Notes under the pieces: generated by a model | The model's input: only the letters and a program-made list of their open reading frames with translations | What the model was told of the DNA's origin: nothing | Databases searched by the model: none | Part shown: positions 33,949 to 45,764 of the stretch, piece by piece | How the letters are laid out: each line of letters starts with the position of its first letter | Position numbering within the stretch: the first letter of the stretch is position 1 | Assembly (NCBI GenBank): GCA_003260075.1 | Contig: QLIY01000003.1 | Span: 1-64,000, forward strand | DNA from: Phallusia mammillata | Taxonomy: Eukaryota > Chordata > Ascidiacea > Phlebobranchia > Ascidiidae | DNA: 64,000 bases | Direction of reading: 5' to 3' | Position numbers and translations under genes: made by a program

Positions 33949-36900
33949 TTAACTCTTCAACTGTAATTGGCTAAGTTCTTGCAGCAAAGAGTCTTCGGTT
34001 TTAAGTTTTTCGACTTGATTTTTTTCTAATTCTTTTCCTTGTGCTTGCTGCTGCTTCAACTTCTCGATCGCTTGAAGTTTCTTTGAAACAAAATTACAAA
34101 AAGTTAAAACTTCGCATTTTTGGAAGGGTTAAACCTAATAGTACCTTCTTTAAATTTTTTATTTTCTTATCATTGGGATTTGTTGATTCATTTGTAGGCT
34201 GTGGTATGGACGAATCAGTCAAAAGATACTTTGCCATTTGTACAACGTCCTGTTGTTCATTAGTGAGATTGGGAGGTGGGGCACCCGCCTTTTTCTTATT
34301 TTCTCGTTTCTTTTTATTTTTCTGTGCAGCTTTTGAATGGTTTTCCGGCGTAACAGGTGCGTCATCATCTTTTACGAAACGTTCCTACACAAGAAATGTA
34401 TGACAGCTTATGACAGGGGTTCTCAAACTTTTTTGTCCGCGACCCAAATCTGAGTTTTATGAACAACTCACGACCCAAGCCTCAAACATCAAAACATGGT
34501 ATTTTTTTCTGATATGCATGAAATAGAAAAAGACACAGACAGTCAGTTGTAGTACACAGTACTGTGAAAAAATGATTTGTTTATTTAATTGATTTGAAAA
34601 AACTGAAATTTTCGCTGATAATATTTTCAATGCACGGCTCTATTTTTCATTCGGGAGACCACTTGAAATTTTATATTCAGTGAAAGGTCTGTGATTCGAC
34701 TTTTTACTGTGCTGTTCGATAACGAGGCGGACCGCAATTTCGAGGTCACGTCGTCGCGCTTAGCAGTCTGGCCATGTCAAAATGGCTGCAGGCTTAAAGA
34801 GCTCGATTCGTTCATTGCGGCTTTGCAGCACCATGATCATTAATAGAAGTGAATCCCAAATCTATCAATGTTTCCTTGTACGAATACTTACTCATCCTCA
34901 ACCGCTAACTGTTACATCTCCACGTTCAGTTTCGCATGATGAACGTCCTGTTATTTCCGCATGATGAACGTCCTGTTATTTCGCATGATGAACGTCCTGT
35001 TATAGGGTCGCGACCCATACTTTGAGAACCACTGGCTTAAGAGATACGCTTCCAAAAGTTATAACCAAACCTGTCTACCAACGGCGTTATGTTTTATATG
35101 TAAAAAATATTTTGTACACATTTAGCTTAAACTTTCAGTATGCTTGAATCATTCCGCGTTTCGCCACTATATTGGCATCATCACTTGTTTTTCAAATATA
35201 ATCTATTGACTGATTCAAGTACACTGTAAGCTTTAGTTACATTTGATTATCCGCAACTAGAATCGTTTGCATTGAACGCACGAGGTTCACGACGATTTTT
35301 GTATGGGACAGTTTTTACTTTGTGAATGGGAAGTAATATTTTTTACCGCAGAAACGCAGAATAATACTGAAATCTCGGACAAAATTTTGTCGGTCTCCGA
35401 GTTGGAAACAAACGTTTAATCAATCGAACAAACCAACATGGTGGGCAGCTCTACATGTGGACTCGCGGTACAAAAGTTTGTGAATAACTAGGCACCATTT
35501 TCGCATGCACGTTCATGTAAAGAAAGTGAAATCAAGATGTTAATGTGGCTGAGTATGAATTCAGGCCAGAACATGGTAAGTCTGAAAGAGTCTAAAACTG
35601 TAACAAATCCTGATGAACTTGACAAACCTTAGCAGCTGTGTATTCAGTTTTCCCTCTGGCATGCGGTGGAACATATGCAGTTGGTGTATCAGCTTTGACC
35701 TTGCTCATAAGGTCACTTTTAGAAACATCTTTGATAACAGGAACGGGATAGGTGCCTTCTGGTTTCGGTTGCCACAAAACCTGATGTAGTTCCGTACTCA
35801 CGCTCTCTTCATACAGTATTCCATCTACAAAAAAAGTGCTTTTGAGACAAATTTCAGTGGGACTTGCAGGCAAATTATTGGAAAGACTGTTGATAATATG
35901 TCATTTTTGTAGGCATTATCAAAAACTTCTTCACACAAACAGCAATCCAATATTTAGATTACAAGTGGACCAGATTTTAATCATTTATTGAGCAAATCTT
36001 GTGTTACAAGTAATAATTTGCCTTTATATACAATCCCAATTGCCCAGAACTAAAATCAAGCCATGGAAATTTACAGGAAAGTGCAAAATTTTGATTTTGC
36101 TGAAACACGAGGCAGTACTGGAACATGTTTGTCTAGTCCAGGGGCGTGCAACTGTTTATCGCAGTGGGCCACAACTTACAGTTAAAATAAAGCTGGGGGC
36201 CAAACAATAAAGCAACACATACATTTTTAAACAGCTTATATAATAGCAAAGCGCACACAATCAAGTTACTCTTTGAGTACTTTTCAATAAATGGAATATC
36301 TAACCCAGTGGTTCCCAACCTTTTGTACGCTGTGGCCCCCCTTAACAAATGTAAATGGCAAACTCGTGTAGGAATTCGATACTAATTTCGGCTTTAAACA
36401 GGTTGAATAGAGTAAACAAGAATCCATAATCATGAAAAACCTCAATATAGACAAATAGTATGTAAAATAGTCGATTAAATTAGAAATAAAGTTAAAGTTA
36501 TCAAAAAACAAAACGGCTTTTAGTAGGTGTTTCTGGTGAATCCACACCCGTGGCCCCCCTGGGGGGCCAATGGGCCCTGGTTGGGAACCACTGTGCTAAC
36601 CTTTTCGTAGAATAAATGTCAATATGTTTACGGCACCTACGTATAAATCATGTTACTGAATTATTGCTACAAAGGCAGTTCTGTCATAATGCACACTATG
36701 ATGCAACAACGGGAATATGTCGTCACAGTAGATAAAACCTTATCAAGGCGTGACGTTGTACAAAGTCGAAAATACCAGTGTTGATGTACATATAGCAACA
36801 TTCCATGCCCTAACAGTAAAAAGTATTCATAATTGATGGAGTACTTTGAAGTCTGCGCGGGCCACGAAAGTAGGTGCCGCGGGCCGGACACTGGCCCGCG

Positions 36901-39352
36901 GGCCGTATGTTGCACGCCTCTGGTCTAGTCAATCAAACACTACTGCTTGAAGTCTACCCCGAGGTTTTTGCATTTATATCTGATTAACACACAATGTATA
37001 TGTAAGCAATATTATCACACCGAGAACAAAAGATAAGCGTAATTAAGCCACAAATCCAGCTTGGGTGAAAGCAGGGTTTACCTTTAGGTTTGCATATTTT
37101 CATTGCTAATTTTAATTACACATTAAAGTTTTACCTAAATAGTGCCAGAGTTTGTAACCGTTGCTAACTCTTAGTCTCGGGGCAGTAGTGGCAGTCAAAA
37201 AATGAACTCCGTCACTACACCACTCAAAAAGTGTTGCGTCAGGTGAAGTATATTGAGAAACTTGTTTTTTTCGATCACAGTCCCAGATTTCAATATTGCC
37301 TCGAAGATTTCCAAAGCCGGCTAAAACCAGAAGATTTCCCTGTTATTTTGAAAAACAAAATATATTTTGGAGTAACATATTTTTTTTTGAAAAAAAAGGT
37401 TTAACTCTGTTCCAGTTAATTACTTAATTGTACAAATCTCTGCTGAATGATACCAATTTTTTTTTGGTAAAACCATCAAAACATATTCATTTAAAGATTG
37501 TGTTTATGTATTTTAACAAATATATTAGTCCCACTGCCGAGTTACCTGCGGATTGTAGAAACATTCATTCTTAGGAGTAGGGCTGAACTCAAAAATCATG
37601 TTGCATTTTCTATTAAATATGCATGCTTTAGCTGGCATAAAACCAAACACAACACAAAACTGATTCGAATTCGGGGACCATTTAGCATCATAGATTGGAC
37701 CTTTTTTCGCTGCAAAAGTTTCAGTTTAATAATACAAAGTTGCAACATACAAGGAAGCTTTTTTACTTACACAGACTGACTATTGCAGTTTCACCAGACG
37801 CTGACATGTAATGAAGAGATTGTTCCCCATAGTAAGATTCACCAGTTGTGTCAACATCTACTGTTGTTTTAACAAGCAACTCTGTGCCCCTATTGTTCCA
37901 TAGAATATCAACCTAAAATTTTCACAGACTTAGGTATTATGAATGTATGTCACACAACATCAACCCTTACACTATCAGCTTTGAAAAAGCTTTTGTTTGC
38001 GACGACATCATCTGCTGAAAACTTTGGATGTTCAAAAACCCTTACAGATGAGGGCGCACCTTTGGCACCTCTTATAAAGCAAGCAACTCTGTGTGGGGGT
38101 TGGGAGTTAGGAGAAACTTTGAATGACTCTAACTTGTCTATGTGCATTTTTTGAACTATTTTGCCTACAGAAAAACAGGTAACTTAAAAGAATTTGTCCC
38201 TAAACACAATATAGTAACATTTTAAAACAAACCAAAGTTATTGTCTTGGAAAAAATGAACACTGCTTCCCACAAGTCTTCCGAAGTTGTGAGTTCCTTTT
38301 AACCAAACTGGTTCCCAGCAGTTTTTCTTTTTTTGAACATAACTAAACACACATTCACCATCTTCGATGTTCCATAATTTGCAATTGTTAGAGCCTGAAG
38401 GATTTTCCTTTGTCACTTAACAAAATTACATCATGTTAAGAATGTCAAATTATGTAAAAAGATAAAAATACATATCATAATAGATGTACCTGCATATGGC
38501 TCCCATGTACAAAACAGGTCCCCCAGTGGCGAGAAGGAGACATCATAAGCACGTGGAACAATAAAAGAATGAATGATTGATTTTGTTGATATCTGATACA
38601 CATATATACTGCAAACCAATATAGGTTATGCCGGTGTTAGGAATATATTTACAGATGCAATATGCCAAGTAACTTACTTCACACCATCACACCAAACAAA
38701 GATCTGTCCATCAGATGAAAAAGCAATAATTTTTGTGGGTTTTTCACACAACCTAAAAAACAGAAATATATGACCTTCAATGATTGCATTGCAATGCTGT
38801 AGCAAAGGGCTTCTGAAACTGTGGGTTGCGACCCAAATTGTCGTCATGAAACATCATGTGTTATTATGCATTGTCACAATAAATGGCATATGTCATGTCA
38901 CGTAGAAATTTCTTTTCTAAAATGGGTCGCAGAGCAAGAAAGTTTGAGAAGCTCTTCGCAAGTGTATATTATTCCAAATTTTTTTTACAAGAACACAAAC
39001 AAAAAAGCTTATATTGGTTTCCGGTAAATATACTAACAGAGTCAGAATAAGACTTACTTAATATGAGTTGTGAGCTCTTTGTTTGTCAGACACCACTCTT
39101 TCAGCAATAGTCCTTCACTACCACGAACTGGGGAATAAAATAACAATAAGCTACTCCACTTATTTGACAACAGTTGTATTATGCAAAACAACTTTACTTT
39201 ATTTTTTACTTAATCTATATCAAATATTTATCATTTACTATACTACCAATACACTAGTTTACACTTTACACCATACAAACACACGGAGGTAGTTTAAGGT
39301 TAAGCTAGTGGTAAAGGTACAAACCAGAAAATAAAGGAAGCATTCCGTCCAT
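33949..39352 (-). CDS. EIF2A: Eukaryotic translation initiation factor 2A
   Basis: Initiator-tRNA-binding factor with a beta-propeller, linked to alternative and stress translation initiation in the cytoplasm. Twelve exons: 39352-39325, 39127-39058, 38752-38678, 38608-38490, 38415-38233, 38164-37971, 37912-37771, 37709-37546, 37339-37135, 35824-35628, 34384-34145, 34080-33949. They sum to 1749 nt and 582 residues (human 585). Recognisable stretches are VRGSEGL (exon 2), HFFQDNNF, KGAPSSVRVFEHPKF, ANKSFFKADS, GESYYGEQSLHY, GPIYDAKW, FGFMPAKA, VLAGFGNLRG, APRLRVSNGYKLWHY, and the basic C-terminal DKKIKNLKK with LEKNQVEKL. The 28-nt first exon starts MDGMLPLFS; I chose it because it is the only short upstream frame that joins in phase to VRGSEG. 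Introns 9 and 10 carry hAT MITEs. Confidence 0.95.
34414..35034. mobile_element. hAT-type MITE, 621 bp, in EIF2A intron 10
   Basis: Ends CAGGGGTTCTCAAACTT and ACTTTGAGAACCACTG, with subterminal CGCGACCC/GGGTCGCG. Target-site duplication GCTTATGA/GCTTAAGA (7 of 8). Near the right end a GCATGATGAACGTCCTGTTA unit is repeated in tandem about three times. Confidence 0.8.
36139..36922. mobile_element. hAT-type element, 784 bp, in EIF2A intron 9, with a nested MITE
   Basis: Ends CAGGGGCGTGCAACT and TTGCACGCCTCTG. Target-site duplication GTCTAGTC is perfect (36131-36138 and 36923-36930). Subterminal GGGCC and GGCCCGCGGGCC are GC-rich. Contains 36306-36593. Confidence 0.85.
36306..36593. mobile_element. 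hAT-type MITE, 288 bp, nested
   Basis: Ends CAGTGGTTCCCAACC and GGTTGGGAACCACTG are perfect inverses, with subterminal GGCCCCCC/GGGGGGCC. Flanks ATCTAACC/TGCTAACC match at 6 of 8. Terminal words match the element at 27836, but the interior differs. Confidence 0.75.
38805..38956. mobile_element. Short hAT-type MITE remnant, about 150 bp, in EIF2A intron 2
   Basis: AGGGCTTCTGAAACT..GGGTTGCGACCC at the left and AAAGTTTGAGAAGCTCTT at the right are inverted. The flanks (TAGCAA/TCGCAA) weakly suggest a target duplication. Confidence 0.5.
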
Positions 39353-39560
39353 TGGTTCGCAAAGTGCAGCCTCAATTGCAATCTTACACAGTATAATGCT
39401 GTGGGATTATAATCAACATTACTTGTAGTTGTGGAGACTGTGGTCCCATTCCATGTGTGCAATCGTTATGGTTCATTGACGATATGATTTATATGGTTCA
39501 TCAGTTACCGTAAGCGATTACCACAGACAACTTATTAATGATGTTTTTGGTGTTTTAAAC

Positions 39561-39964
39561 GGGCCACTCTAAAATACGCAATCTACGCAATCTACGCAAG
39601 CTATACGCAATCTACTAACAAAAACTAACTAAGATGTTGACGGTTAGTGCTATTAGGGTCAGGGTGACGGTTTGTGATACAATTAACTTTATAATTTAAT
39701 TTCAGATGCGTTTCAGGTCTAATTTTCTCTACAAGTGTTAACATGCGGTACCATACAGTGTTTAGTACCACTCTCAACACATATGAGAATATTAAGCCCA
39801 AACTGGACATCTAAAACTAAATTATAGTGTTAATTTTATTATAAACCCTCACCCAGACCCTAAAAGCCCTAACCGTCAACATTTTTTAAAGGTTGCATAC
39901 GTTTTATAAGCAGATTGCGTACAGATTGCGTAGATTGCGTAGATTGCGTATTTTAGAGGAGCCC
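39561..39964. mobile_element. Long-TIR MITE, 404 bp (Mutator-like or related)
   Basis: Terminal inverted repeat GGGCCACTCTAAAATACGC against GCGTATTTTAGAGGAGCCC, extended by an ACGCAATCT tandem array at both ends. 9-bp target-site duplication GTTTTAAAC on both sides (39552-39560, 39965-39973). Subterminal GACGGTTAGTGCTATTA (39639) and CCCTAACCGTCA (right side) are shared with the element at 31800. Confidence 0.8.
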
Positions 39965-40371
39965 GTTTTAAACAAAGAGTATTATTTGTCGGTTTTCAAT
40001 AAAAATAATTAACCAATGTAAAACACCATACCCTCCATGGTTCGTTCATATAACCTGCTTCCTTCATTTCATACTGACATGTTTTCGAACAGAAAAATGC
40101 CCACTTTTACCCAAAGAGTATTAAAAATACTATTTGCTTTTAATATTACATCAAGCGTGATACTCGATGCGCTTGAACGATTTTCGTTGACATTTAACGG
40201 AATATGGAACTTCGTGACAGGGCTGCCACTCTAGATATTTTGTAGCTAGATCTAGATGGTTTTGGTTAGTCTAAATGTAAAATTTCGGATCTAGATGATG
40301 GATATAAAACCTAGATAGTTTTGTAACGTTTGTAAAATACCATAGGAGGAACAGTTCAAGCCTATAAACGT

Positions 40372-40380
40372 CCCCCCCCC

Positions 40381-40476
<96 letters not shown>
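40372..40476. repeat. C11 followed directly by G94
   Basis: Eleven C then 94 G. A natural tract of this kind would be exceptional; an assembly or sequencing artefact is more likely. It lies about 105 bp upstream of the C1orf198 homologue start. Confidence 0.9.
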
Positions 40477-40479
<3 letters not shown>

Positions 40480-40580
40480 GTAGGACTAGTATTGAGCATC
40501 ACAGTTGGCCTTTTGTTCAGATACAATTTGATCTACAATTTGAAATTTGTGGATGTGCTGGCAGGTTCTGTACAAACAAC

Positions 40581-43299
40581 ATGGCCCTTTGGACAAATGA
40601 TGCTCGTAAAATGGACCGTGCAGATCAGTACTTTGCCTCAATTAATCCTATGGCGGCGAAAATAATTGAATCTAAGAAAAGGGTCATTAGGTCTTTTTCA
40701 CAAGGTGTGTAACATTACTGTAATACTTGTGTTCTTTCATAACATTTTTATCTTGTTTCAAGGTAAATGGGATAAAATGTCCATAGCTGAGCAAGAAAAT
40801 GAGATTAACAAAAGTATTATTCTACCAGAAGCTACCTCAAGGTAGTTTATAATTGAAATAAAAATTGCCAAAGTGTCATATTTTTATTTCATTAACACTG
40901 TATTTTTTTGAATCATTAAACTGTTACATTATTATAAGCTTGTACAAGATGTTTAAGTCACCATTTAAGTACTAATTTATTAGAATTGGAAAAGTTTTCC
41001 TAAATCATTTGTCTTTTTTTATTCTTTTAAGCTGACTGTCAGTGTGAAATTTTACACTTTACTTTTAAAGTTACTCATTTTAACCATGTATTTTAGATAC
41101 AAGTCAATGTTACCAATTACTTTACCAGAGTATTGTACATCAGTGTTTCCCAGCATGGCTATAAATACTGGGCAAAAAGTTGTCAAAAACTCTGAAGTAA
41201 GTTTGCAACAAACGTTGATATTTCAAAATAATTATGAAATGTGATAAAAACATAATGTGTTTCATTATTTTAGGAAGAATGGCAAGATGAACATTCTTCA
41301 CCATTTTCTTGGGAAACAAAGAGTCAAATGAATTTAACTCTACCCCAAAAAACAATCCCCAATTCTGGTCAGTGTTGCACATTTGTAACTTAATTGAATT
41401 GATCACTACTTTATGGATAACTCTTAGTACTGAAAGACAAAAACAATGAAATTCAAAAAGGAAAAAAGGAAGAGCCACCCAAAGAAAACTTACTTTCCAA
41501 GCCACTGAAAAAGATTGAGCCAAAAGCACCAAGTGCTGTGATTTCAAACACACAACATCAGACTATTCCTTCTAAAGTTAATCACCAAAGAATGTAAAAG
41601 TTTGTGTTGTAATTTAGCTCATTTTTTTACATCTTGCCAGCTGTGCTTTACTGTATGTTTTATGTTTTTGTAGATCTGAAAAAGCAGTGGTTACTAGGCA
41701 ACCACTTCGCCACATTGATTCACCTCCTGATGAGGTATATAAAAGTTTTATTGTTTTTCAGAACGGCTGACGAATATTTATTTATTTTAAACACATCCGC
41801 TGAAATGTCACAATAATGCTATCAGTAAAAAGGCCAAGATGTAGTTTGTTGCAAAAAAATGATTCTCCTATGACTAAATGCTATTGCATTAAATTTCTCT
41901 CAGAAGTTTGAATGTAGTGAAAGTGAATTATCCAAGCAGAAGTATGGATTAATTAGTGGGGAACGCAAGAAGACTAGTATTCCAATGAAGCCAAAGCTAA
42001 CCTCAAGGATAAACCCTAGATCTTCCCTAACACTTGATGGTAAGGTTGTTTGGGTAAATAATGTTGCTTGATGTTGTTGATTTCAGCCAATTCTGTTGTA
42101 CCATCTCATAAATTTATTGTATTGAAACTTATTTTAATTTTACATTGTTGTTTGTGACTTTGAGTTGTAGTTCTGGCATGTTATTAGTGTTGTTTTTTGT
42201 CTGAAACACTTCTGTAGATGAAGAAGCAGTAAATTCCGTTCCAGAAGATCCAGGTAAAATTGTGTTAGTTGCAGCAGATTCTGCTTGACCAAGCTAGCAT
42301 GGCTGCTTTTTATGCTTTGCTTTTTACAGTTGCAGACATCTAAGTCTGTTATATTTCTTCTGTATCTGTAGCCATCTTTAAACTGCTTTTCTTGTACAAA
42401 GTTTTTTAAAAAGGATATCAAGATGTGAAGTTGATTCTGTGATATTTCACTTTTGATGTTTTTGCAAAGCAAATTATGCATGCTTGTGGTAAAATCGTGT
42501 GACGATTTTAGCCAAATTTATGAATTGCATGCAGCTACATAAAGTGTGCCTACTGTGAAAGTAGATCAAGTTTCACCAGCAAGCTATGTTTTACATGTGC
42601 TCCTATTTAGCAAACATTAAGCAAAAAATTGTGAGCAATGTTAAATTGCTGTTGTACAAGTAACATAATGGTATACTATATTACATTGTATGTAAACTAT
42701 CGGGTATGTAGTAAACCTATAGAGTTTTCAATGTAATGCCATATAAAGTCGTTCTGTTTTGGTGCAGAATGAGGTATTGTACATTTGTGGGCTAAATTTT
42801 TGTCATATGTGTAATAGTAAAGGCTATTTCTGTAAAAAGAACATGATTTGTGGCATTTTTTGGGTTAATTGAAAACATATTTAGGAGCAATTCGAAACTT
42901 GGAAGTTGCAATGAAAGAAGAAGAGGTGCGAAAAAAACACTTCAACAAAAATAATGCACAAGAATCAACTACAAAAATGCAGTTTGAGGTGAAATATTGA
43001 CAACATTGTGAAAGAAAAAATGTATTTATTGTGCAATTTTATTTATGTCTATTGAAAAAGAACTGTGCCAGCTCATCAAGCATCTCCTCCAAGAGTGAAA
43101 ATGATCCTGTAGAAGATGCTCCATTGCTAAAGAAAAAAACATACATTGATGATGTAGGTTTTCATTGACTGTCTTAAAAAAATGTATTTATACTTATAAG
43201 TACAACTATATATTCCAAATCAATTTGTTTCAAACAAAATTTTTTTTTCAGGATGATTCAATTCGCAAATCTGGGTTTGATTTCTTAGACAATTGGTAG
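40581..43299 (+). CDS. C1orf198-family protein homologue
   Basis: Function unknown in any animal. Eleven exons: 40581-40704, 40763-40841, 41097-41196, 41274-41367, 41428-41593, 41674-41734, 41904-42039, 42218-42253, 42885-42988, 43061-43153, 43252-43299. They sum to 1041 nt and 346 residues (human C1orf198 about 327). Three conserved islands identify it: N-terminal FASINPMAAKI with KWDKMSIAEQENEI; TGQKVV followed by WQDEHSSPFSWETKSQM; and the extreme C-terminus SGFDFLDNW. The region between is low-complexity, charged and probably disordered. No signal peptide or membrane segment. The acceptor of exon 10 (ATTGAAAAAG) is weak and could be shifted. The start is the first ATG, and it gives the family N-terminal block. 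Confidence 0.88.
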
Positions 43300-44279
43300 C
43301 AAAGTTTGAAAAGTTATCTTCCTGTGTATTTTGTCATGTAATATATATTTACATAGTAAGTTATAAAAGTTTTTTGTGCAAATTTTTGTTGGTGCATAAC
43401 AACTGTGGTTATGTAGCAATTTCATTGTTTATTTCTTGTCAGTTGCCTATTTTGTATTAGTACAATCAGTTTTGAAAAATGTTTTACCTGTGTTTAGCCG
43501 TCCAAAATGTTTCTCCTTTTTTTTTAATATTGTCACCCAAAAATTATTTTGTACCATACAGTAGCAAATCCGAATAGTTTACTTTTTTTAAGGCACGTAT
43601 TGTTATTTGATTCAGCCATTTTCAAATATGCATGTAGATGTCATGATTTTTATGCTGACAAAGTTCATTTTTTATTTGTGAATTTAGGGCATGATATAAA
43701 ACAGTTTTTATTTGCCTTGCACTCCAAGTTGGCTAAGGTTTTACCAATCCCTCTTACATAAAAACGTTGTGCAGTTTTTTTGTCAGATTAATGTTTCTTC
43801 TTTTCAACGCATGATTGTTCTCTTGTAACTGAATGTATTTATTATGTCAGTTCACTCACCCGAATAAACGTCAATCATTTACATGTGTGTTAGCTGCAAC
43901 AAAGTTCGGATCAAAAATATCTTTGCATCCTGTGTTATACTATACATTATTTTCTGATTTAAACGAGAGCTGGACAATTTCATACTTTAGAGATTTTAGA
44001 AGTCGTATATTTTGACCGGCCGGCTGTTTGCTACCTAGTTTTTATTCCGTAGCAGTAACCGATATTTTGCACAAAAGGTATTTATAAATGCTGGTTCATT
44101 TTTTGAAAACGACTTGTACATATTGTATCAGCACAACAAAACAAACTGGTTTAACTGTTTGTGTTGATGACTTTCCTGCGCCAACATTAAATAATCGAAG
44201 ACTTTCGCGTGAGCGCCAAAAAATTCTTCGCCAGATATGACTTTGATAAGCCAGCAAAGGTGATAAAACCGTTGATTGT

Positions 44280-44280
<1 letters not shown>
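43300..44280. other. 3'UTR and downstream DNA of the C1orf198 homologue
   Basis: No coding sequence. An AATAAA at 43862-43867 is a candidate poly(A) signal, giving a 3'UTR of about 570 nt. Confidence 0.5.

Positions 44281-44377
<97 letters not shown>
44281..44377. repeat. G97 tract
   Basis: An uninterrupted run of 97 G. It produces spurious proline-only reading frames on the minus strand. Likely artefact. Confidence 0.92.
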
Positions 44378-44378
<1 letters not shown>

Positions 44379-44525
44379 CGTTTTTTAGTGAGGGCCACAT
44401 TTAAACTTTTAGGGTTTTAAGACAACTTGAGAAGATTCCGCTTTGATATATTACTGCGTATAATCTGCTTTTTAAGGTAGTGAACATTAAGTGAAGCATT
44501 TTTGGATGGTTGTAGACTGTTTTGA

Positions 44526-44591
44526 AGCATTGGTTTCTCCAGGTGTGACTATTTCTTGCCAGTTCAAAAATATTCTCTGCTTGGATGTCTA
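44526..44591 (-). mobile_element. Extra copy of the retrotransposon 3' region, ending in G10
   Basis: 44526-44591 matches 45817-45880 (ATTCTCTGYTTGGATGTCTAG) and is cut off by a G run at 44592-44601. Either a second truncated copy or a misjoined contig end. Confidence 0.55.
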
Positions 44592-44739
44592 GGGGGGGGG
44601 GTAGATACAATGGTGTGTATAGTAAATTAGGTACATATGATATAGTCCCAACTTCTTTTTGGGGGTGCATCTAAAATCTTAAACTTACTTTGCGGGCCAG
44701 TGCCCAATAAAGACTGTTACTAGACACAAACACACTGAA

Positions 44740-45764
44740 AATCAAAACATTACAGTACATTTATGTGTATATTTTCCAATTCAACACTGATGCGAAATCT
44801 GAAGCTTCTATTGCCAATGCTTGTGTATCCACAGTAATGCTGGTTGTTGCCATGAGGAGGCAGTTGTGCAAAGCATTATTTCCAACTTTGTTTTCGATTT
44901 TTTGTATTTTTGTTTTTATTCATTGCGGAAAAAGCACATTCACAAATGTAAGTGCTTCCAAACATTGAGTATAATTTTATGGCACTATCTTGAAAATCGG
45001 AAACCTCACGTTGGAAACACACTTCCAAAAGTTTTCTGGATTTTCAATTTTTTTTTGAAAGTAAAAAAGGATCATTCTGTAGTTCACATAATTCCAGTTG
45101 CATCTTATATAGCTCACTTGCATGGGCTTGTTGAAAAGTGGACTTTTTAACTTCTGAAAATCCGCAAATCTGCAGCGAAATTCATCGGACAGTGAAGTCA
45201 TGTTATTTACAACTTGCATGAAATCAGTGTTCAGATATTCTTCCTTGACGACATGACAGAAGGTAAAATGGGAAAGGCTGTCTTTTTTGCAAGCCGTTCG
45301 TGAACAAAACTAACTTTGAACGAAAACCTTCCGCATGCCCAATCAAATGTGAGATGCTTTGCTCTTTTCCCTGCAAACTCAAGTTTAACACTTTCAGGTG
45401 ATTGTCATGTCTGATAAAAAATCCAAGTTACTAAATTCAGCATCCAGTTCTTTCTAAAAATGATATAAATTTTTAATGTCGTTGGACTTTATTTCCACCT
45501 CTTGTTAAATCAAACATATCAATAACACTTTGCATGACATTCATCATTTTTAATACTTTACCACAAAGAGCATCCTGGTGAATTATGCGGTGCAGTATTA
45601 TGCAGGTAAATCTACTTTCCTTTAGCAATCCAACGAGACCAATTTTACTTCCCTCCATTGCCTTTGCTTTGTCCGTTACAACACTAGAATATTTTTCAAA
45701 TCCTCTGTACACAGAAGCAACTGAGCTCAAAGCCCCTTATATGTCTGAACCCTTTGTATCACCT
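44740..45764 (-). pseudogene. hAT-family transposase remnant (ZBED5/GTF2IRD2-like)
   Basis: Read on the minus strand in broken frames: SKIGLVGLLKESRFTCIILHRIIHQDALCGKVLKM-type sequence near 45730-45480 (the domesticated hAT transposase catalytic region has similar GLVALLK..CIIHQEALC..VLKM wording); then SLSDEFRCRFADFQ near 45190; then MFGSTYICECAFSAMN near 44965-44920, typical of the C-terminal hAT dimerisation domain. Stops and at least one frameshift interrupt it, so it is inactive. The non-LTR element lies directly upstream on the same strand and may have inserted into it. Confidence 0.75.

Larger units (their letters stand above)
39353..40580. other. Divergent intergenic region of EIF2A and the C1orf198 homologue
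   Basis: About 1.2 kb between the two divergent start codons. It contains a long-TIR MITE (39561-39964), a run of CTAGAT-rich sequence (about 40230-40320) beginning with a possible hAT end, and the C11G94 tract. Both promoters should lie here, but I see no clear core elements. Confidence 0.5.

Noticed and set aside
33602..33952. 116-codon open frame on the plus strand
   Set aside because: No family resemblance, no splice or start context, and it overlaps the EIF2A 3' end on the other strand.
40217..40371. CAGGGCTGCCACTCTAG as a possible hAT left end with CTAGAT repeats
   Set aside because: The right end would lie in or beyond the C/G tract and cannot be identified.
44096..44400. Minus-strand frames with about 32 consecutive prolines
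   Set aside because: They are only the G97 tract read in translation, with no flanking domain or splice context.
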